A DNA stretch of 64,000 bases, taken from assembly GCF_022669015.1 (NCBI RefSeq), contig NZ_JAKKSL010000002.1:806001-870000 (forward strand). The letters are read 5' to 3'. The notes beneath the pieces are model-generated. The model made no database searches. It was not told the origin of the DNA and was given only the letters and a program-made list of their open reading frames with translations. This document shows positions 11,801-23,408 of the stretch, one piece after another (position 1 is the first letter of the stretch; each line of letters starts with the position of its first letter). The position numbers and the translations under genes are program-made. This DNA comes from Colwellia maritima (lineage in GTDB: Bacteria; Pseudomonadota; Gammaproteobacteria; Enterobacterales; Alteromonadaceae).

Positions 11801-12534
11801 TGCTCATCGGCCTTTTTATGTGAAATTAACCCCTCTTCGATTAAATTATTATTTTCAGTGAGTGCTTGGCTTGCTTGTTTGGCTAATCCCTTCATTTTAT
11901 CAACTAAACATTGCACATCAACCAAAGTAATATCACTTCTGTGCGATATTGCTTTTGCAAAACTGGAAATAAAAGCATGAGGTGTTGACCAAAACTGTGC
12001 AATTAAAGCAAAATCTTCAGCGCTTTTTTTGGCAATTTGTCGATACCAATCTTGAGTAGCTTCTAAATACAACTCATTACTGTTAGTAGATAAATTAGCG
12101 TTAAACGGTAAACCACTCGCAAAAGCATGTTGTGTTAAAGCCCGCTGACAAAAACCATGGATAGTAAATATGGCGGCTTCATCTAAAAAGAGTAATGCAC
12201 GTTTTAGCAAAAATTCAACTTTATCACTGCTTACTCGTTCGCTAATTGCTTGGAAATAAGGATCTTTTTCACATAAGCGTCCCCAATGAGTGAGTGCTTC
12301 TCGAATAAAAGCATCAATTCGTCCTCTCAGCTCTTGCGTTGCATCTTTGGTAAATGTCATCAGTAGAATTTCTTCTACTTTCAACTCGCGCTCAAGTAAT
12401 AAACGTAAGTAAATACGTGTGATATTATAGGTTTTTCCCGTACCAAGACTCGCTTCAATTAAATGTAAACCCGTTAACGGAATAGTGGCTGAATCTAAAT
12501 TCAATAAGGTAAAATGGTCTGAATTTTTCATCAT
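8812..12534 (-). CDS. recB: RecBCD enzyme subunit RecB (helicase and nuclease)
   Basis: 1,240 residues. It is a UvrD-like 3'-5' helicase: Walker A EASLGTGKTYN near residue 28, LMTFTKDATQELRGR, DEFQDTDPQQF, GDPKQAIYGFRGGDI, TQHGSKGLEYPVVF and LLYVAITRAERR. The C-terminal RecB nuclease carries GFIDLVFEH followed by YVCDYKSS (Asp and Asp-x-Lys metal and catalytic residues), so both motor and nuclease look active. It loads RecA after Chi recognition with RecC. Overlaps recC by four bases (ATGA) and recD by one. Unlike E. coli there is no ptrA between recC and recB. Intact over 3.7 kb. Confidence 0.96.
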   Translation of the reverse strand: MMKNSDHFTLLNLDSATIPLTGLHLIEASLGTGKTYNITRIYLRLLLERELKVEEILLMTFTKDATQELRGRIDAFIREALTHWGRLCEKDPYFQAISERVSSDKVEFLLKRALLFLDEAAIFTIHGFCQRALTQHAFASGLPFNANLSTNSNELYLEATQDWYRQIAKKSAEDFALIAQFWSTPHAFISSFAKAISHRSDITLVDVQCLVDKMKGLAKQASQALTENNNLIEEGLISHKKADEQEKRAEELVKLSNWLTQVNICQDVHDLLAAIAIPMPDYLLHGGRHPKAFKVQLGQVLFSAKEIKEELKNLTKNINKAQAYELVRSGIYQIRKQVQQTKERLNCLDFDDLINTLADTLQYDENNGLAQTLLTQYPVALVDEFQDTDPQQFAILQGIYYQNHQTVETNKSKVALYLIGDPKQAIYGFRGGDIFAYLNARKGCDYHWLMDTNWRSTPEMVAAYNLLFLSNNTHQESTEINQSVFGYGIDYQPVLAGKNPGRNVEQSNKVAKSKGALQFIHFTGEDDTGKINQSYRPLMATWCANEIHHLLSKNATNERIKPQDIAILVRDGREANDIKEALLNANLASVFLSDRANLFYSEQATQLIQLLRGILAPEDERLYLSALACGLLGIDGKALYELQQNESAYQALKFSFFDYREQWQRQGFISMAINLMHQHFNFTNAAVNDKKARALTNLLHLFEILQSASQKFLQPKELLYWFEQQCNENNQGAINDMEAEQRLESDGDLIRIVTQHGSKGLEYPVVFIPFATRHKDPIKFGNKAIDYLEYHNEQGQLCLSFAGDQQALSAMANEAYAENIRLLYVAITRAERRCYLFTTAFDNYSFSPLGKTLQWQPEQDIKASLQSLVDKSAHTMSLTQVSFDEISADDGLLTSPMIIKPELQVSKFEGKIERDWWLSSFSALSRNVRHGGVSSPDRDSAEIFEVETAAAHVNNKPSLRFQLAKGAHSGNLLHDILEHGNFKSSEDSENNLAESIKWPLLKYGELTTGFSDVDLILWLDEIMKTPLLAIDPSQDATSVLCLNNISMQKTLRESEFYFPMEKANITDLEKLLTDHRNTDTHTNLHNVVRLPRYKILKGMMHGFIDLVFEHHGKFYVCDYKSSHLGDEYNDYTHDALRDNIEKNYYDLQYLIYSLALHRYLKHNVADYDVHKHFGGIYYLYLRGMTNNSQHKGSGVYYRQILSSELAQLDAIFSGNRLSKLISKDDDDGVIQSNVQKKVQK

Positions 12535-15500
12535 TTAGCCCCTTTACTTTTGCTAGTACCTGTCTCGCGGGTCTTATTGAAATATTGATAAATATTTTGG
12601 TATAAAGCATTTAATTCGGGTAAAAAATTAACTATGTTTGGACATTGGGACCAAAAATAATGAATATAAGGGTCATCACCAAAACCAGGGGTAGCGTCGT
12701 TACCAAACCAAAAGTCTTCAAAACGTTCTTGAGTCATTTCAATAGGTTTTCCTCGAGATTGTTTAAATACCTGTGAGCCTAACTCACCATTAAGTAATAA
12801 AGGTTGTTTTTGGCCTTTCTCATACACCTCAATAAAATGAATCAACTGTGAGTATGCATTGTCAATTGTAGCAATTTGATATTGTTCTACTTTTCGTGAT
12901 TTTGCGTTAAAGAATAAACCGCAAGTACTCTTGACTTGCATGAGTTGGTTATCAGTAGCATCAAGCATAGCTAGGTTTTCATCAGCGTTTTGTTCCTGCC
13001 ATACTTGTAGAATTAATTGGTGTAAAAACAATGTAAATAAATCTTTAGCTTTAGCACTTGAACTACGATAGAAAACCAATTGCCCTCCCTCATCTGTTAG
13101 TTTAACCGGCATTTTAGCTTGTAATATCATAGGTTGTGCAGATACTTGCGACTGTAACTGGCTAGGTAATTCAAGCTGTATAGCGCAATCAAGTAATTGA
13201 GGATTATCGAGCCCCTGGGCGATAATTTCTTGACTAAATAATTGAGTATCTTCAATCCAAGTATCAAAGTTCCCTTGCATTGTTGGAAGATCAGGAAATT
13301 TCCCGGAAAGTATTGCAGTATGAATAACTTCATCAGTTGAACTATTGGGGAAACTGTCTACTGAGTGTTCATCAATAAGTTCAGAGTTAACAAGTGAATC
13401 ACCAGTACCTAAGGCGGCTGAGAGTAACTGCTGCTTTAATAGATAACTTTCTAAATAATCAGCGCTAAATGGTTCAACATCATCTAACTCAACGTTTGCA
13501 CGATCTAAATATAAATTCAACGCCTGTTGTGCAAACATTTTACTAGGGTGTTGGAAAAATCGAATAAGATCATTAGCCATTAACGATACTAAACTTACCG
13601 CTTCAGACTCAATAACAAATCGCGAATCATCAACAGATGTTATCACCGGATTATGCTGAGAAAGCTTAAACCAGTTAGCATCAAAACTAGCTTTTGTTGT
13701 ACAAGATGGGTTGTGTGCCCAATAGTTTTCTTCACTAAAAGGCTGCATTGGGATCTGCTGCAATTGGATTTTATTACGGGTTTCCTCTTTATTTTCACTG
13801 ATCAGACTAGCATGGTCTGTTAACTGCGCTTGTGAAAACATCCAACCATAACCTTGAGTGAGATAATCCATTAACTCTTTTAATACCGGCGATGGTTGTT
13901 TTTCGTTATTGTTTTTAATGTTACGTCCTTGGTAACTTAAGTATAGAGCCTCTCTAGCAGAAATTATTGCCTCTAAAAATAAATACCTATCATCACCTCG
14001 ACGGGATCTATCTCCTAGCATCGGCGGGCTTTGTGCCATTAAATCGAAGCCTAATGGTTGCCGTTGTCTCGGAAATTCACCATCGTTCAAACCTAACACC
14101 GCAATAATTTTAAAGGGAATACTACGCATGGGTAACATTGAACAAAAAGTAACTTGCCCTATCATAAACTGACGACTAGCATCACCCTGGCTGAAATGAT
14201 TATTGAGAAAGTCGACAACGATTGGTAGGTCAATTTTTTCATGAAAATGCGCGTGCGTACAATATTCAACAAGTGAACTGATAGCGTGCTCAATAATAGT
14301 AAGGCTATTTTCTATTTGATTATTCATTTGTTGATGATTAATTTGAAGCAGTTGCCCTGGAGCCGATTTATTTTGTTTGGTGATAGGTGTAAAAAAATGA
14401 CTTGTATCAAATAATAAAACAAGTTGATTCAATAAAAACTGTTGCCAATCGACCGCTGTTCTTGGCGTTGATAATTGTTGAGCAAACGTTTGCAATTGTT
14501 CTATAAACAACATTAACTGACCAAGTAAGATAGCATCGTCACCCTCTACCGTTGGCAACAACAGTTGTTCTTGATAAATGCTGTCATGATCAGAAAAAGC
14601 AAAACCTCGAAGTAATCGTGACAATCCTTGCTGCCACGTAAAGCTATTGCTAACATTTTCGCCAAGTAATTTGGCTTTGTGTGGTTGATCTAAGCCCCAA
14701 TGAACCGAGGCTTGCTCTAACCATAGGGTAATTTTTTCACAATCTTCATCATTAATAGAAAATTTGTTTGCAACGGCAGGTAAACGTAAAAAACTCAGTA
14801 ATTGTGACACTTGAAAACGCGAATCTGGCAAGGTTAGCAACTCGCTGAAAGCCGCAATTAAGGGATCACTGTCTTTTGCGCTTCGATCGGCGATAGAGCA
14901 AGGTAATGGTGGCACTTCGTCATTTAATTCTTGCCAACCATGGGTGAAAACCGCATTAACATAAGGAGCATATTGCTCAATTTGCGGACACATAACCAAT
15001 ACATCTTTAGGCGTTAATCTATCTGTCGAGTTATTCCCTTGCTTTGCTGAATCATTAAACTGATGAAGCAGATAATCGTGTAAGGCTTGTACCTCTCGTA
15101 AAGCACTGTGACAACTTACAATAGTAATAGAATCATCTACAAGTTGTTCAGGGGATTGCGTGGCATCTTTCAATAATAAGATGTCATCTTGTAGGCGATG
15201 TAAAATACATAGATTGGTGTGTTGTTCATTACTATCACTACTTTCAAGATGTGAATTTTTATTACTACTTGCCTCAACAAATAACTCAACATCAACCGTA
15301 CTATAATCTTGTAATAAAGCTAAAAACTCACGTCCTTGCTGTCCTAAATTAGCTAATAAAGGATTACCAACAAATAAATGATTATCGTCAACGCCATTAG
15401 ACCAATGAGACAGTTTACTCATTGCCTGTTTTTCACTAATAATATCGCCCCAATAAGAAAAACAAGGGTTTAAATGAAAAAAATCTACTTCTATATACTC

Positions 15501-16213
15501 ACTTAGGGCATTAATAAAAGTCAGCCACATTGGCGCCATACTATTAATACCAAAAAAGCTTAAGCGTTTAGGTAATATTAAGGGATCAGCAATAAGCTTG
15601 GCGGAATATTTTCAATGGCATTATGTAACAATTCAACGGGATTATAAGCTAATTGCTTAATCAGTAATTGCCATAGTTTAGCTTGCCATTTATTCTCAGT
15701 TATATGTAAGGTCGATATTTCGTCTTTTTGCCATGAGTCTAGCCACTGCGGACGAAAGATTAAATACTGTTCATATAAATCAGCCATTTGTTCGGCTAAC
15801 TGATAACGCTTTAAATTTTCTTGACTAGAAAAGTCTTTTCCATTTCCAGAGCTTGACAGCCAATAGCGTGTTGCGGGAGTAAAATCTGAGTCTTCAACAA
15901 GGCTATTTGTTGCTAATAATGCATAAATACGCCATGTTAATACTTCTCTTGAGTAGGGTGATTGATCGGGAACATCGTCTTCGCTAGCTAGTGTTCTTAT
16001 TAGCTTCCATAAATATTGTGCAGGTAACGCGTAACACATATTCATGCTAATGCCACGTTCATTTGCAATCGCTAGGTTAAGCCAATGCTGCATCCCTGGA
16101 TTTTGTACTACAATGACTTCTTGATTAAATACGCCGAGTGGGGAAACTTCTGAAATCTTGTTAAGCAGAAGTAACAAATTTTCCATTTTGTTAGCGGGAT
16201 ACAGGTTAATCAA
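12531..16213 (-). CDS. recC: RecBCD enzyme subunit RecC (frame broken near 15593)
   Basis: About 1,227 residues once repaired (E. coli 1,122). RecC holds the complex together and scans for Chi through an inactive helicase-like fold. The N-terminal piece has LYPANKMENLLLLL, VVQNPGMQHWLNL and RGISMN, all RecC signatures. It appears to stop at 15578; adding one base near 15593 gives IPPKLIADPLILPKRLSFFG, running straight into SMAPMWLTFINAL, the expected core. The N-terminus aligns with RecC only if TTG at 16213 is the start, just before INLYPANKME. First gene of the recC-recB-recD operon. The next gene upstream, slyD-like, is 182 bp away. Confidence 0.93.
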
Positions 16214-16395
16214 TTCAATGCCTATGGGTTAAATCTTGATAAACAAATTTAACCACAGGCAAGAATTGAACACCATGTATTTAAATGAAAAGTTTGATAA
16301 AAAATGTAATTATTTGGATCAACATTTCGTTTTTTAGCATAGCTTACAATTGATGTTTACTATGAAGAGCTAATTTCATTCTTTTCATTAATCAA

Positions 16396-16890
16396 TTAAT
16401 GATGATGACCACCAGCGCCATGGGCGTGACCATGTTCAATTTCTTCATCGGTAGCGGCTCTTACATCAACCACGTCAATATCAAAAGTAATGACTTTACC
16501 CGCTAATGGTGGATTAATATCCACAGTTACCATAAATTTACCCGCTTTTAATACGGTGACTTGTCGTTGACCTTGTTCAGTATGAACTACGCCAATCATG
16601 CCGACCTTCCATTTAGCATTTTTGCTCGGTAAACCTTGTAAGTGTTTTACCGGAACTCGTTGTATTAAATCTTCTTGGCGATCACCATAAGCCTCTTCAG
16701 GTTGTAAAGTGACACTGAATTTATCACCCGCTTCTTTATCTGTTAAGGCTTTTTCTAAACCGGCTAAAGTATTATTTGCGCCATGTAAATAGGCAAGTGG
16801 CTCACTGCCTTGAGAAGATTCTATCTCTTCTCCTGCTTCATTTTTTAAAACATAATGGAACTGAACAACGGTTTTGTCGGTAATTTTCAT
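16396..16890 (-). CDS. SlyD-type FKBP peptidyl-prolyl isomerase
   Basis: A 164-residue protein with the FKBP half-motif VQFHYVLKNEAGEEIESS, a PLAYLHG stretch, a GLEKALTDKEAGDKF stretch and an insert-in-flap region. It ends in a His-rich metal-binding tail (HGHAHGAGGHHH). These chaperone-isomerases assist folding and, in E. coli, deliver nickel to hydrogenase; the nickel role is not supported here beyond the His tail. The paralogues SlyD and FkpB are hard to separate; the tail and length favour SlyD. A single-gene unit with a 150-bp upstream gap. Intact. Confidence 0.88.
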   Translation of the reverse strand: MKITDKTVVQFHYVLKNEAGEEIESSQGSEPLAYLHGANNTLAGLEKALTDKEAGDKFSVTLQPEEAYGDRQEDLIQRVPVKHLQGLPSKNAKWKVGMIGVVHTEQGQRQVTVLKAGKFMVTVDINPPLAGKVITFDIDVVDVRAATDEEIEHGHAHGAGGHHH

Positions 16891-17040
16891 GTAATTCTCT
16901 TTTACTGTTTATAAATTGATCGGTGGTAAAAAGCACTTTGGCTTTAATAAGCGGAATGACGCGCATCTTAGCATTAAATTTTAATGATTAAGAATGATAA
17001 TTATAACTTCATTATTTAATTTTTGTTTACTTTGTACTTT

Positions 17041-17955
17041 TTATGCCCACAAGAGCAAAATAACCACACTCAAAATAATTAACAGCATGCCAATATACTC
17101 AATTAAGGTGATTTTTTCTTTAAACAAACGATAGGTCAACGCCAAGGTAATAAAAAACTCTACTTGCCCAAGTGCTTTGACATAAGCCGCAGTTTGAAAA
17201 CTAGTTGCGGTAAACCACCCTATAGAACCAAGGACGCTTGTGATACCAACAAATAAACATAAGCGCCAATTTATTAGCATTAAAGCTAACTGTTTTCTAT
17301 CCTGAAAATAAACGTAAAATAGCGATATTATTGATTGAACTGTGATCATAAAAACTAATGTTATCGCAGCGCTTACCAATAGGTCTGTATTAAGCGCCAA
17401 ACTCGATTCTCGAATAAGTAAAGTAGTGATAGCTAATCCTAACCCCGCCGCTAAACCAAATAGCAAACCATACACAGCATCAGAGCCAGTAAGCATTTCT
17501 CTTTTGTTAAATTTTATTTTCGATACAAAAAAAACACCTATCACACCTACAATGACACTTAACCGACCCATAACGCTTAATGGTGCTGCAAATAGTAACG
17601 CGCCAACAATTGCTACTTGAATCGCTTCTGTTTTTGCCAAACTCGTGGCAACAGCAAAATTTTTATACTTAAATGCAGCAACTAAACAAGCCGTACCAAT
17701 AATTTGGGTAACACAAGCAATTAACGCGTAATATAAAAAATGATTATTGAGAACAGGTACCGCTACCTCTCTAAATTCTAACATCCACCATAAATACCCC
17801 CATGCAAATGGCAAAGCATAAACATAGCGCACTGCGGTGGTTGCCATTGAGTTAAGTTTACCTGAAAGTTGTTTTTGTCCTGCTGTTCTTATCGCTTGCA
17901 TAGTCGCGGCAAGCAAGGTGAAATAAATCCAAGTGTATTCTGAAATTAACGACAC
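17041..17955 (-). CDS. EamA/DMT-family inner-membrane transporter
   Basis: 304 residues with ten predicted hydrophobic segments in two EamA-type repeats, the layout of drug/metabolite transporters. Recognisable features are the N-terminal WIYFTLLAATMQAIRTAGQK and the C-terminal half with GQVEFFITLALTYRLFKEK followed by a last helix. Substrate cannot be assigned. No close operon partner: the next gene (sbcC) is 55 bp downstream of the opposite end and reads towards it. Intact. Confidence 0.82.
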   Translation of the reverse strand: MSLISEYTWIYFTLLAATMQAIRTAGQKQLSGKLNSMATTAVRYVYALPFAWGYLWWMLEFREVAVPVLNNHFLYYALIACVTQIIGTACLVAAFKYKNFAVATSLAKTEAIQVAIVGALLFAAPLSVMGRLSVIVGVIGVFFVSKIKFNKREMLTGSDAVYGLLFGLAAGLGLAITTLLIRESSLALNTDLLVSAAITLVFMITVQSIISLFYVYFQDRKQLALMLINWRLCLFVGITSVLGSIGWFTATSFQTAAYVKALGQVEFFITLALTYRLFKEKITLIEYIGMLLIILSVVILLLWA

Positions 17956-18010
17956 TAATATATTATCCTATTTTACTTTTTATCAATGATGAATTACGCA
18001 AAAGTTAGCA

Positions 18011-21000
18011 CTACAATGCGAATTGATGATCTAACGTGCTAATACCAAGCCCACTTTGTTTTTCTACTTTAACTTGTACATCAATCCGTTCTTTTAGTGC
18101 TTCAACATGACTAATAATACCAATCATTTTTCCACTAGCGTTGAGGTTATCTAGTGCTACAAGGGCAACTTCTAGTGTGTCGTTATCTAACGTACCAAAA
18201 CCTTCATCTAAAAAGAGTGAGTCAATACTGGTTTTATTACTAACCAAATCAGAAAGCGCTAATGCTAAGGCTAAACTAACTAAAAAGCTTTCCCCTCCCG
18301 ATAAAGTTTTTGTATCGCGAATGCTATCGCCTTGCCAGGTATCTAATACTTCCAAACTTAAATTATCACGTTGTTGACATTGCAACTGGTAGCGACCATC
18401 AAGTTTATTGAGTTGTTCATTAGCTAAATAAACAAGGTGATTGAGTGTTAAACCTTGGGCAAATTTTCTAAATTTAGCCCCGTCGGCTGAACCAATTAAC
18501 ATATTTAAATACGACAGTTCATCTAACCTTGCCTGTTCAGTTTTTATTTGTGCTAATAAAGTTTGTTGGTTCAACCTACTTTGTTGATCATGAGAAATAG
18601 CCTGTTGAATTTGCCCTAATAATATTTGTTGATTTTTTATTCGATCGTTATAGTTTTTAAGTGCTAATTCAATATCACCCAATGACAGTGTTTTTAATTG
18701 TTCAAGATCACCCTGGGTCTTTTTAATAATAGAATTGAGTAGTTCCTCTGCCTTTGTTATGGCTTGTTCTTGTTCAATTAAATGCTGCTTTGCACTTTTT
18801 TCTTGTCCCAAAAGTTGCTGTAAGTTGGCTTCTATACTGTGTTGCTCACTTTGTAATTGTATTAATACAGCTTTGAGCTGATCAGCTTCATCATTTAACA
18901 AATTCCTTATAAAATCAGACGATTGCTCATTAATATCAACAAAACCCAATTGCGAAAAAGCAGTAACGCGTAACTTATTCTTATCTATTAATTGCGTTTT
19001 AAGGGTTGTTATTTGGTTTGCTACACTAATTAACTGTTTTGTTACTTGGGCGACTTGTTCTGATAATACAATGTCTGTTTGTTCTATTGTATTTAAACGA
19101 GTAAAAAGATTTTGTTGCGCTACTAATTTTTGTTCTAGAAGACTAACTTGCTGAGCAATATGTTGTAACCAATGATCGGATTTAAGCAAGGCCAATTCAT
19201 TATTAAAATCTATAGATAACTGAGGAATTTTATTCAGCTGCATTGTTTTAACACTGGTAAGTAGATCTTTTTGCAAGGCACTTTGTTCTAAAGTTAATTG
19301 TGTCATTAAGTTTGTTTGGTCTGTACTGTCTTGGATACTGTGATTCAGGTTAGTTTCTATTAAACTTCTTTGATACTGTGCTTGATCTAAAATTTGTTTT
19401 GTTTTTTGTACGTCTTGCTCTGCTTGTTGCGTTTGTTGAAGTAATTGCGAGAACGTTTGTTGAAATTCAGTTAATTGTATTATTTGACTATTAACGACAG
19501 TATGCGCTTTTTGAATTTCAGTTACGTCTGTTATGTCAATTTGAGTAAAGGAATTTGCTTGACTTTGAGTTTGCTCTAAACTGGAAAAAGCGAGAGTTAA
19601 TTCCTGTTTCTCAATATTTATTCTGTTAATTCTATCGGAGATTGCATTAAGTTCAGCGTCTAGTTGATTCTCTTGTTGGGCCAATGCTTTCCCCTGCTCT
19701 TCCAACTGGTTTAAATCATTGTTCAGAGCATGTAATCTATTTTGATGTTCATCAAGGTTTATTGCTTGGTATTGTGAAATGGCGGGATGTTCGAGACTGC
19801 CACACAGAGGGCAAGGTTGATCTGCTTGTAATTTAGCTCGGTGATCACTTAAAGCCATTATTGTTTGTTGTTGAGCAATCAGTGTTTCAACATCAAGCTT
19901 TTGTTGCTTAGCATTTGAAAACTTATTACGTAAATCAGTAAGTTGTAATTTAATTCCGTCTTGTGTTGGCGATATACTTTCTTTTTTATTTGTGAGTTGA
20001 GTTTGCTCTTGTTGTAATGCTTTATAGCGATTTGCAAGTTGTAGTGCCTGTACAAATATAGTTTGCTTTTGTTGGCATAGATTAACTTTCACGTTTAAGC
20101 TTTCAGGTGAAAGCGTTTGTTGTGTCATTCCAACAGAGTCTAACAATGCCGTATGTTTATTTACCCATTCTTGTTGGCTTGTGTTTAACACTTTCTCTTG
20201 TTTTTGTTGCTCGGTTAGTCGCTCAGCATTTTCACTTAACGCAATAGCATGATTTTTTTGTTCATCTAATAACTGCTGTGTCTTATTTTTTATTGAATCG
20301 AGTTGTTGGGTCTTTTGAACAAGCGTGACGTTAATTTTTGCTAATTGATCTACCTGGTTATGCCACAAAGGCAGTTTTTCTTTAACGTTAGTTAGCGGCT
20401 CATGCTCTGTAATATATTGTTGTAGCTCATCTACTTCTTTTGATAATTGTTTGTGTTCACTTTGTATTTTTTTTTGTTTTTCTATTAATAACTCAGATTC
20501 TTTTGTTTGTTCAACTTCATTTGCTAATACTTGACTTAATTGCGTCGACATAGCTGAAATATCATGCTCTATGGGCAGTATTGTATTTATTAATTGGATT
20601 TCAATTTTTTTATGCTGAGCTTGTTGTGCCTCTTGAGCCTTTAATTTTTCTTTAATCACTTGGTTACCGGCCGTGACTTTTTCTTCAGCTTGCTTACGCT
20701 GTGCTAGCAACTCACATAATTGTGTTTCTTGTTTTTTATATGCCTGACTAAGTATAACAGTGTCTTTTAACGCTAAATACGAGGACTGTTCTAACATAGC
20801 TACTTGATTTAAATTGGTAACATCAGCTTCTTGAGATCGTAAATCATTTAATTCTTGCTCAGTCAGTAAAGTTACGCCTTCAGATTTGGCTTGTATTAAC
20901 TGTAAAGATTTTTCAGCTTGCTTATGGTTTTCAAAAACTTGTTTTGATATTTCACCGTAAATCTGTGTTCCTGTTAACTGTTCTAATAACTGTGCTCTGT

Positions 21001-21496
21001 CATTAGCTGCTGCATTTAAAAAAGCAGCAAATTCACCTTGTGACAACATCATTGATTTAGTAAAACGTGAAAAATCTAATCCTGTAATTTCAGCTATTTT
21101 CGTTCTAACCGTTTTCAGCTTTTCAGCTATAATGGTGCCATCAAGTAATGCTAGCTCTGCTGTTGGTTCTAATAAGTTACCATCAACTTTATTACGTGCT
21201 CGCTTTTGACTCCAAAATGCGCGATAGCCTTGTCCTTTTACTTCAAATTCAACCTCTGCCATACAATGCGTAGTAAAATGAGTCATTAACTGATTTTGTT
21301 TTTTAGACACTGTTAAACGTGGGGTTTGATGGTACAAAGCTAAACAAATGGCATCAAGAATGGTTGTTTTACCCGCGCCTGTTGCGCCTGTTATGGCAAA
21401 AAGCCCGTTGGAGTCAAAAGGTGGTTGGGTAAAATCTAATTGCCACGCATTTTTTAAGGCATTGATATTTTCAAAGCGCAATCGTAGTATTTTCAT
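18011..21496 (-). CDS. sbcC: SbcC nuclease subunit ATPase (Rad50-like)
   Basis: 1,161 residues. An N-terminal half ATPase with Walker [14 protein letters not shown] near residues 36-48 is followed by long Gln/Leu-rich coiled coils and a zinc hook CPLC near residue 562. The C-terminal half ATPase shows [19 protein letters not shown] and DEGFGTLD. It works with SbcD as a nuclease that opens hairpins and cleaves DNA ends at palindromes or protein blocks. The start overlaps the sbcD stop by four bases (ATGA). Intact in spite of its 3.5-kb length. Confidence 0.96.
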   Translation of the reverse strand: MKILRLRFENINALKNAWQLDFTQPPFDSNGLFAITGATGAGKTTILDAICLALYHQTPRLTVSKKQNQLMTHFTTHCMAEVEFEVKGQGYRAFWSQKRARNKVDGNLLEPTAELALLDGTIIAEKLKTVRTKIAEITGLDFSRFTKSMMLSQGEFAAFLNAAANDRAQLLEQLTGTQIYGEISKQVFENHKQAEKSLQLIQAKSEGVTLLTEQELNDLRSQEADVTNLNQVAMLEQSSYLALKDTVILSQAYKKQETQLCELLAQRKQAEEKVTAGNQVIKEKLKAQEAQQAQHKKIEIQLINTILPIEHDISAMSTQLSQVLANEVEQTKESELLIEKQKKIQSEHKQLSKEVDELQQYITEHEPLTNVKEKLPLWHNQVDQLAKINVTLVQKTQQLDSIKNKTQQLLDEQKNHAIALSENAERLTEQQKQEKVLNTSQQEWVNKHTALLDSVGMTQQTLSPESLNVKVNLCQQKQTIFVQALQLANRYKALQQEQTQLTNKKESISPTQDGIKLQLTDLRNKFSNAKQQKLDVETLIAQQQTIMALSDHRAKLQADQPCPLCGSLEHPAISQYQAINLDEHQNRLHALNNDLNQLEEQGKALAQQENQLDAELNAISDRINRINIEKQELTLAFSSLEQTQSQANSFTQIDITDVTEIQKAHTVVNSQIIQLTEFQQTFSQLLQQTQQAEQDVQKTKQILDQAQYQRSLIETNLNHSIQDSTDQTNLMTQLTLEQSALQKDLLTSVKTMQLNKIPQLSIDFNNELALLKSDHWLQHIAQQVSLLEQKLVAQQNLFTRLNTIEQTDIVLSEQVAQVTKQLISVANQITTLKTQLIDKNKLRVTAFSQLGFVDINEQSSDFIRNLLNDEADQLKAVLIQLQSEQHSIEANLQQLLGQEKSAKQHLIEQEQAITKAEELLNSIIKKTQGDLEQLKTLSLGDIELALKNYNDRIKNQQILLGQIQQAISHDQQSRLNQQTLLAQIKTEQARLDELSYLNMLIGSADGAKFRKFAQGLTLNHLVYLANEQLNKLDGRYQLQCQQRDNLSLEVLDTWQGDSIRDTKTLSGGESFLVSLALALALSDLVSNKTSIDSLFLDEGFGTLDNDTLEVALVALDNLNASGKMIGIISHVEALKERIDVQVKVEKQSGLGISTLDHQFAL

Positions 21497-22798
21497 AATT
21501 CATCCTTGCTTAATACTTGCGCAACAGTTTGATTAAATAACGTTTGCAACTGAGTTTTACGTTTTAAACCTTCATCATGTAACGGGTCGTCCAGATCATT
21601 AGTATCTAATGCTTCTTCTTGTTGTAGTCTAGAATCAAAAACCTCGGCTAACGTTAATTCATTTAAATTACTATGATCTTGTTGTTGATCAAGCAGTAAA
21701 CGCTGTCTTACTTGTTTTTGTCTTCTAACCAATAAAACTTCAACAGGAAAGTCTTTTACTAATGCAGTAATTTTAGATTGTAAGTCATTGAGTGAGCCTG
21801 TATTGGCTAGCTCAATATCAAGCCAAAGCTTAACTTCATTGTCTGTTTTGTTTTCTTCTGTTAATAACACAGGAATAAGTGTTTCAATATCTTGATGTAA
21901 ATTATCTAACGTCGTTTTTAACATCGCTAATGTATCGGAAGCATGGCACAATAAGATCAGTAATTTTTGATAGTTTTTCCTTTTCAAAATCAACTAACAG
22001 CACACGTTTTTGTTGTTTAGCTTCATCAAAACTTAACGCTATGGGTGAACCAGAATATCGAATGTGTTCGGTTTTACCTACTTTTTGTGCGCGATGAATA
22101 TGCCCTAAGGCAATGTAATCGGCATCAGGAAAAGCATTACTTGGGAAAGCCTCTAATGTGCCAATATAAATATCACGCACCGAATCAGATGACGTAACAC
22201 CTAAAGCCGTTAAATGCCCAGTAGCAATAATTGGTAATTGGCAACCGCCGGTTTTTACAAGTTGCTTTGCTTGCTCAAACAAACACTGATAATGCTGAAC
22301 AATTGCTTGTTGAAGTTGTTTAGATTTATCCGTAGCAGATTGCCCTGCTTGGCTTTTTATAACATCTCGCGGGCGAATAAATGGAATAGCACAAATAACC
22401 GCTTGCGGCTCACCTTGTGAATTTTTTAGAGTAAATACTTGATCGGCTAAATTACTGTCAATTGTGACATCCGTAACATTTGCAATGACCTTGGTCGATA
22501 ATGCACTGAGTAGCTCTTTTGATTCAGCTAACATGCTGACAGAGTCATGATTGCCTGCAAGAATAACTAATTGGCAATCATACGCTTGAAGTGTGCTTAT
22601 AAAATTGAAATACATTTGGCGAGCATAGCTTGGAGGGGTAGCGGTATCAAAAATGTCACCGGCAACAATAATGGCGTCAATAGCATGCGTTTTAACTTGC
22701 ACAATTAACCAGTTTAAAAACTGTTGATGCTCTTTAGCTCGGCTTTTCCCATAAAAATATTGACCTAAATGCCAATCTGAAGTGTGTATAATACGCAT
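21493..22798 (-). CDS. sbcD: SbcD nuclease subunit (Mre11-like; frame broken near 21942)
   Basis: Metallophosphoesterase exonuclease. [32 protein letters not shown] and LGHIHRAQ carry the metal-binding Asp, His and Asn residues. After about residue 285 (DLIVPCF) the reading continues in another frame as [13 protein letters not shown] and the C-terminal capping domain; the switch lies at GCTTCCGAT near 21942 (one base too many or two too few). Repaired length is about 434 residues (E. coli 400). sbcD and sbcC form an operon divergent from ybaK across 101 bp. Confidence 0.93.
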
Positions 22799-22899
22799 AA
22801 AAGAAAATATGGATGAAGAAAATAATAAGTTGATAATTCTACCTGAATAGGATAATTAAACCATTAAAGATACGTAAAAATATAATATATTGAGAAAAA

Positions 22900-23373
22900 A
22901 TGACTCCTGCAACGAAACTGCTAAAACAAAAAAAAATCGCTTTTGAACTACTTCAATATCATCACGATGCCAATGCAACTTCTTTTGGTCTTGAAGCTGT
23001 AGAAAAATTATCACTTGAAGCTGAACAGGTGTTTAAAACGCTAGTAGTGTGTTGTGACACCGACAAACTCGCCGTTGCTATAGTACCAGTTAATACCATG
23101 TTAAATTTAAAGGCGATGGCAAAAGCGTTGAAAGTGAAAAAAGTTAAAATGGCTGATGCAAAACGTGTAGAAGCCACCACAGGTTATGTTTTAGGGGGTG
23201 TAAGCCCGTTAGGGCAAAAGAAACGTTTACCAACAGTGATTGATATCAGTGCGGAATCATTGATCAATATTTATGTGAGTGGCGGAAAACGCGGTTTAGA
23301 AATAGTATTATCGCCTAAAGACTTAGGCCAATTATGCTCAGCGACCTTTGCGCCTATTACAGATGAAAAATAA
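22900..23373 (+). CDS. ybaK: Cys-tRNA(Pro)/Cys-tRNA(Cys) deacylase YbaK
   Basis: 157 residues, the usual length. It hydrolyses Cys mischarged on tRNA-Pro. Signatures are MTPATKLLKQKKI, LEAEQVFKTLVV, a KAMAKALKVKKVKMA stretch with the conserved lysines, TGYVLGGVSPLGQKKRLP and GGKRGLEI, all typical of YbaK/EbsC. Single gene, divergent from sbcDC and convergent with the GGDEF-EAL gene, with which it leaves only a 35-bp gap. Intact. Confidence 0.94.
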   Translation: MTPATKLLKQKKIAFELLQYHHDANATSFGLEAVEKLSLEAEQVFKTLVVCCDTDKLAVAIVPVNTMLNLKAMAKALKVKKVKMADAKRVEATTGYVLGGVSPLGQKKRLPTVIDISAESLINIYVSGGKRGLEIVLSPKDLGQLCSATFAPITDEK

Positions 23374-23408
23374 AATTAGTGCTCGGCGAGTTCAAGGTGA
23401 TACATAGA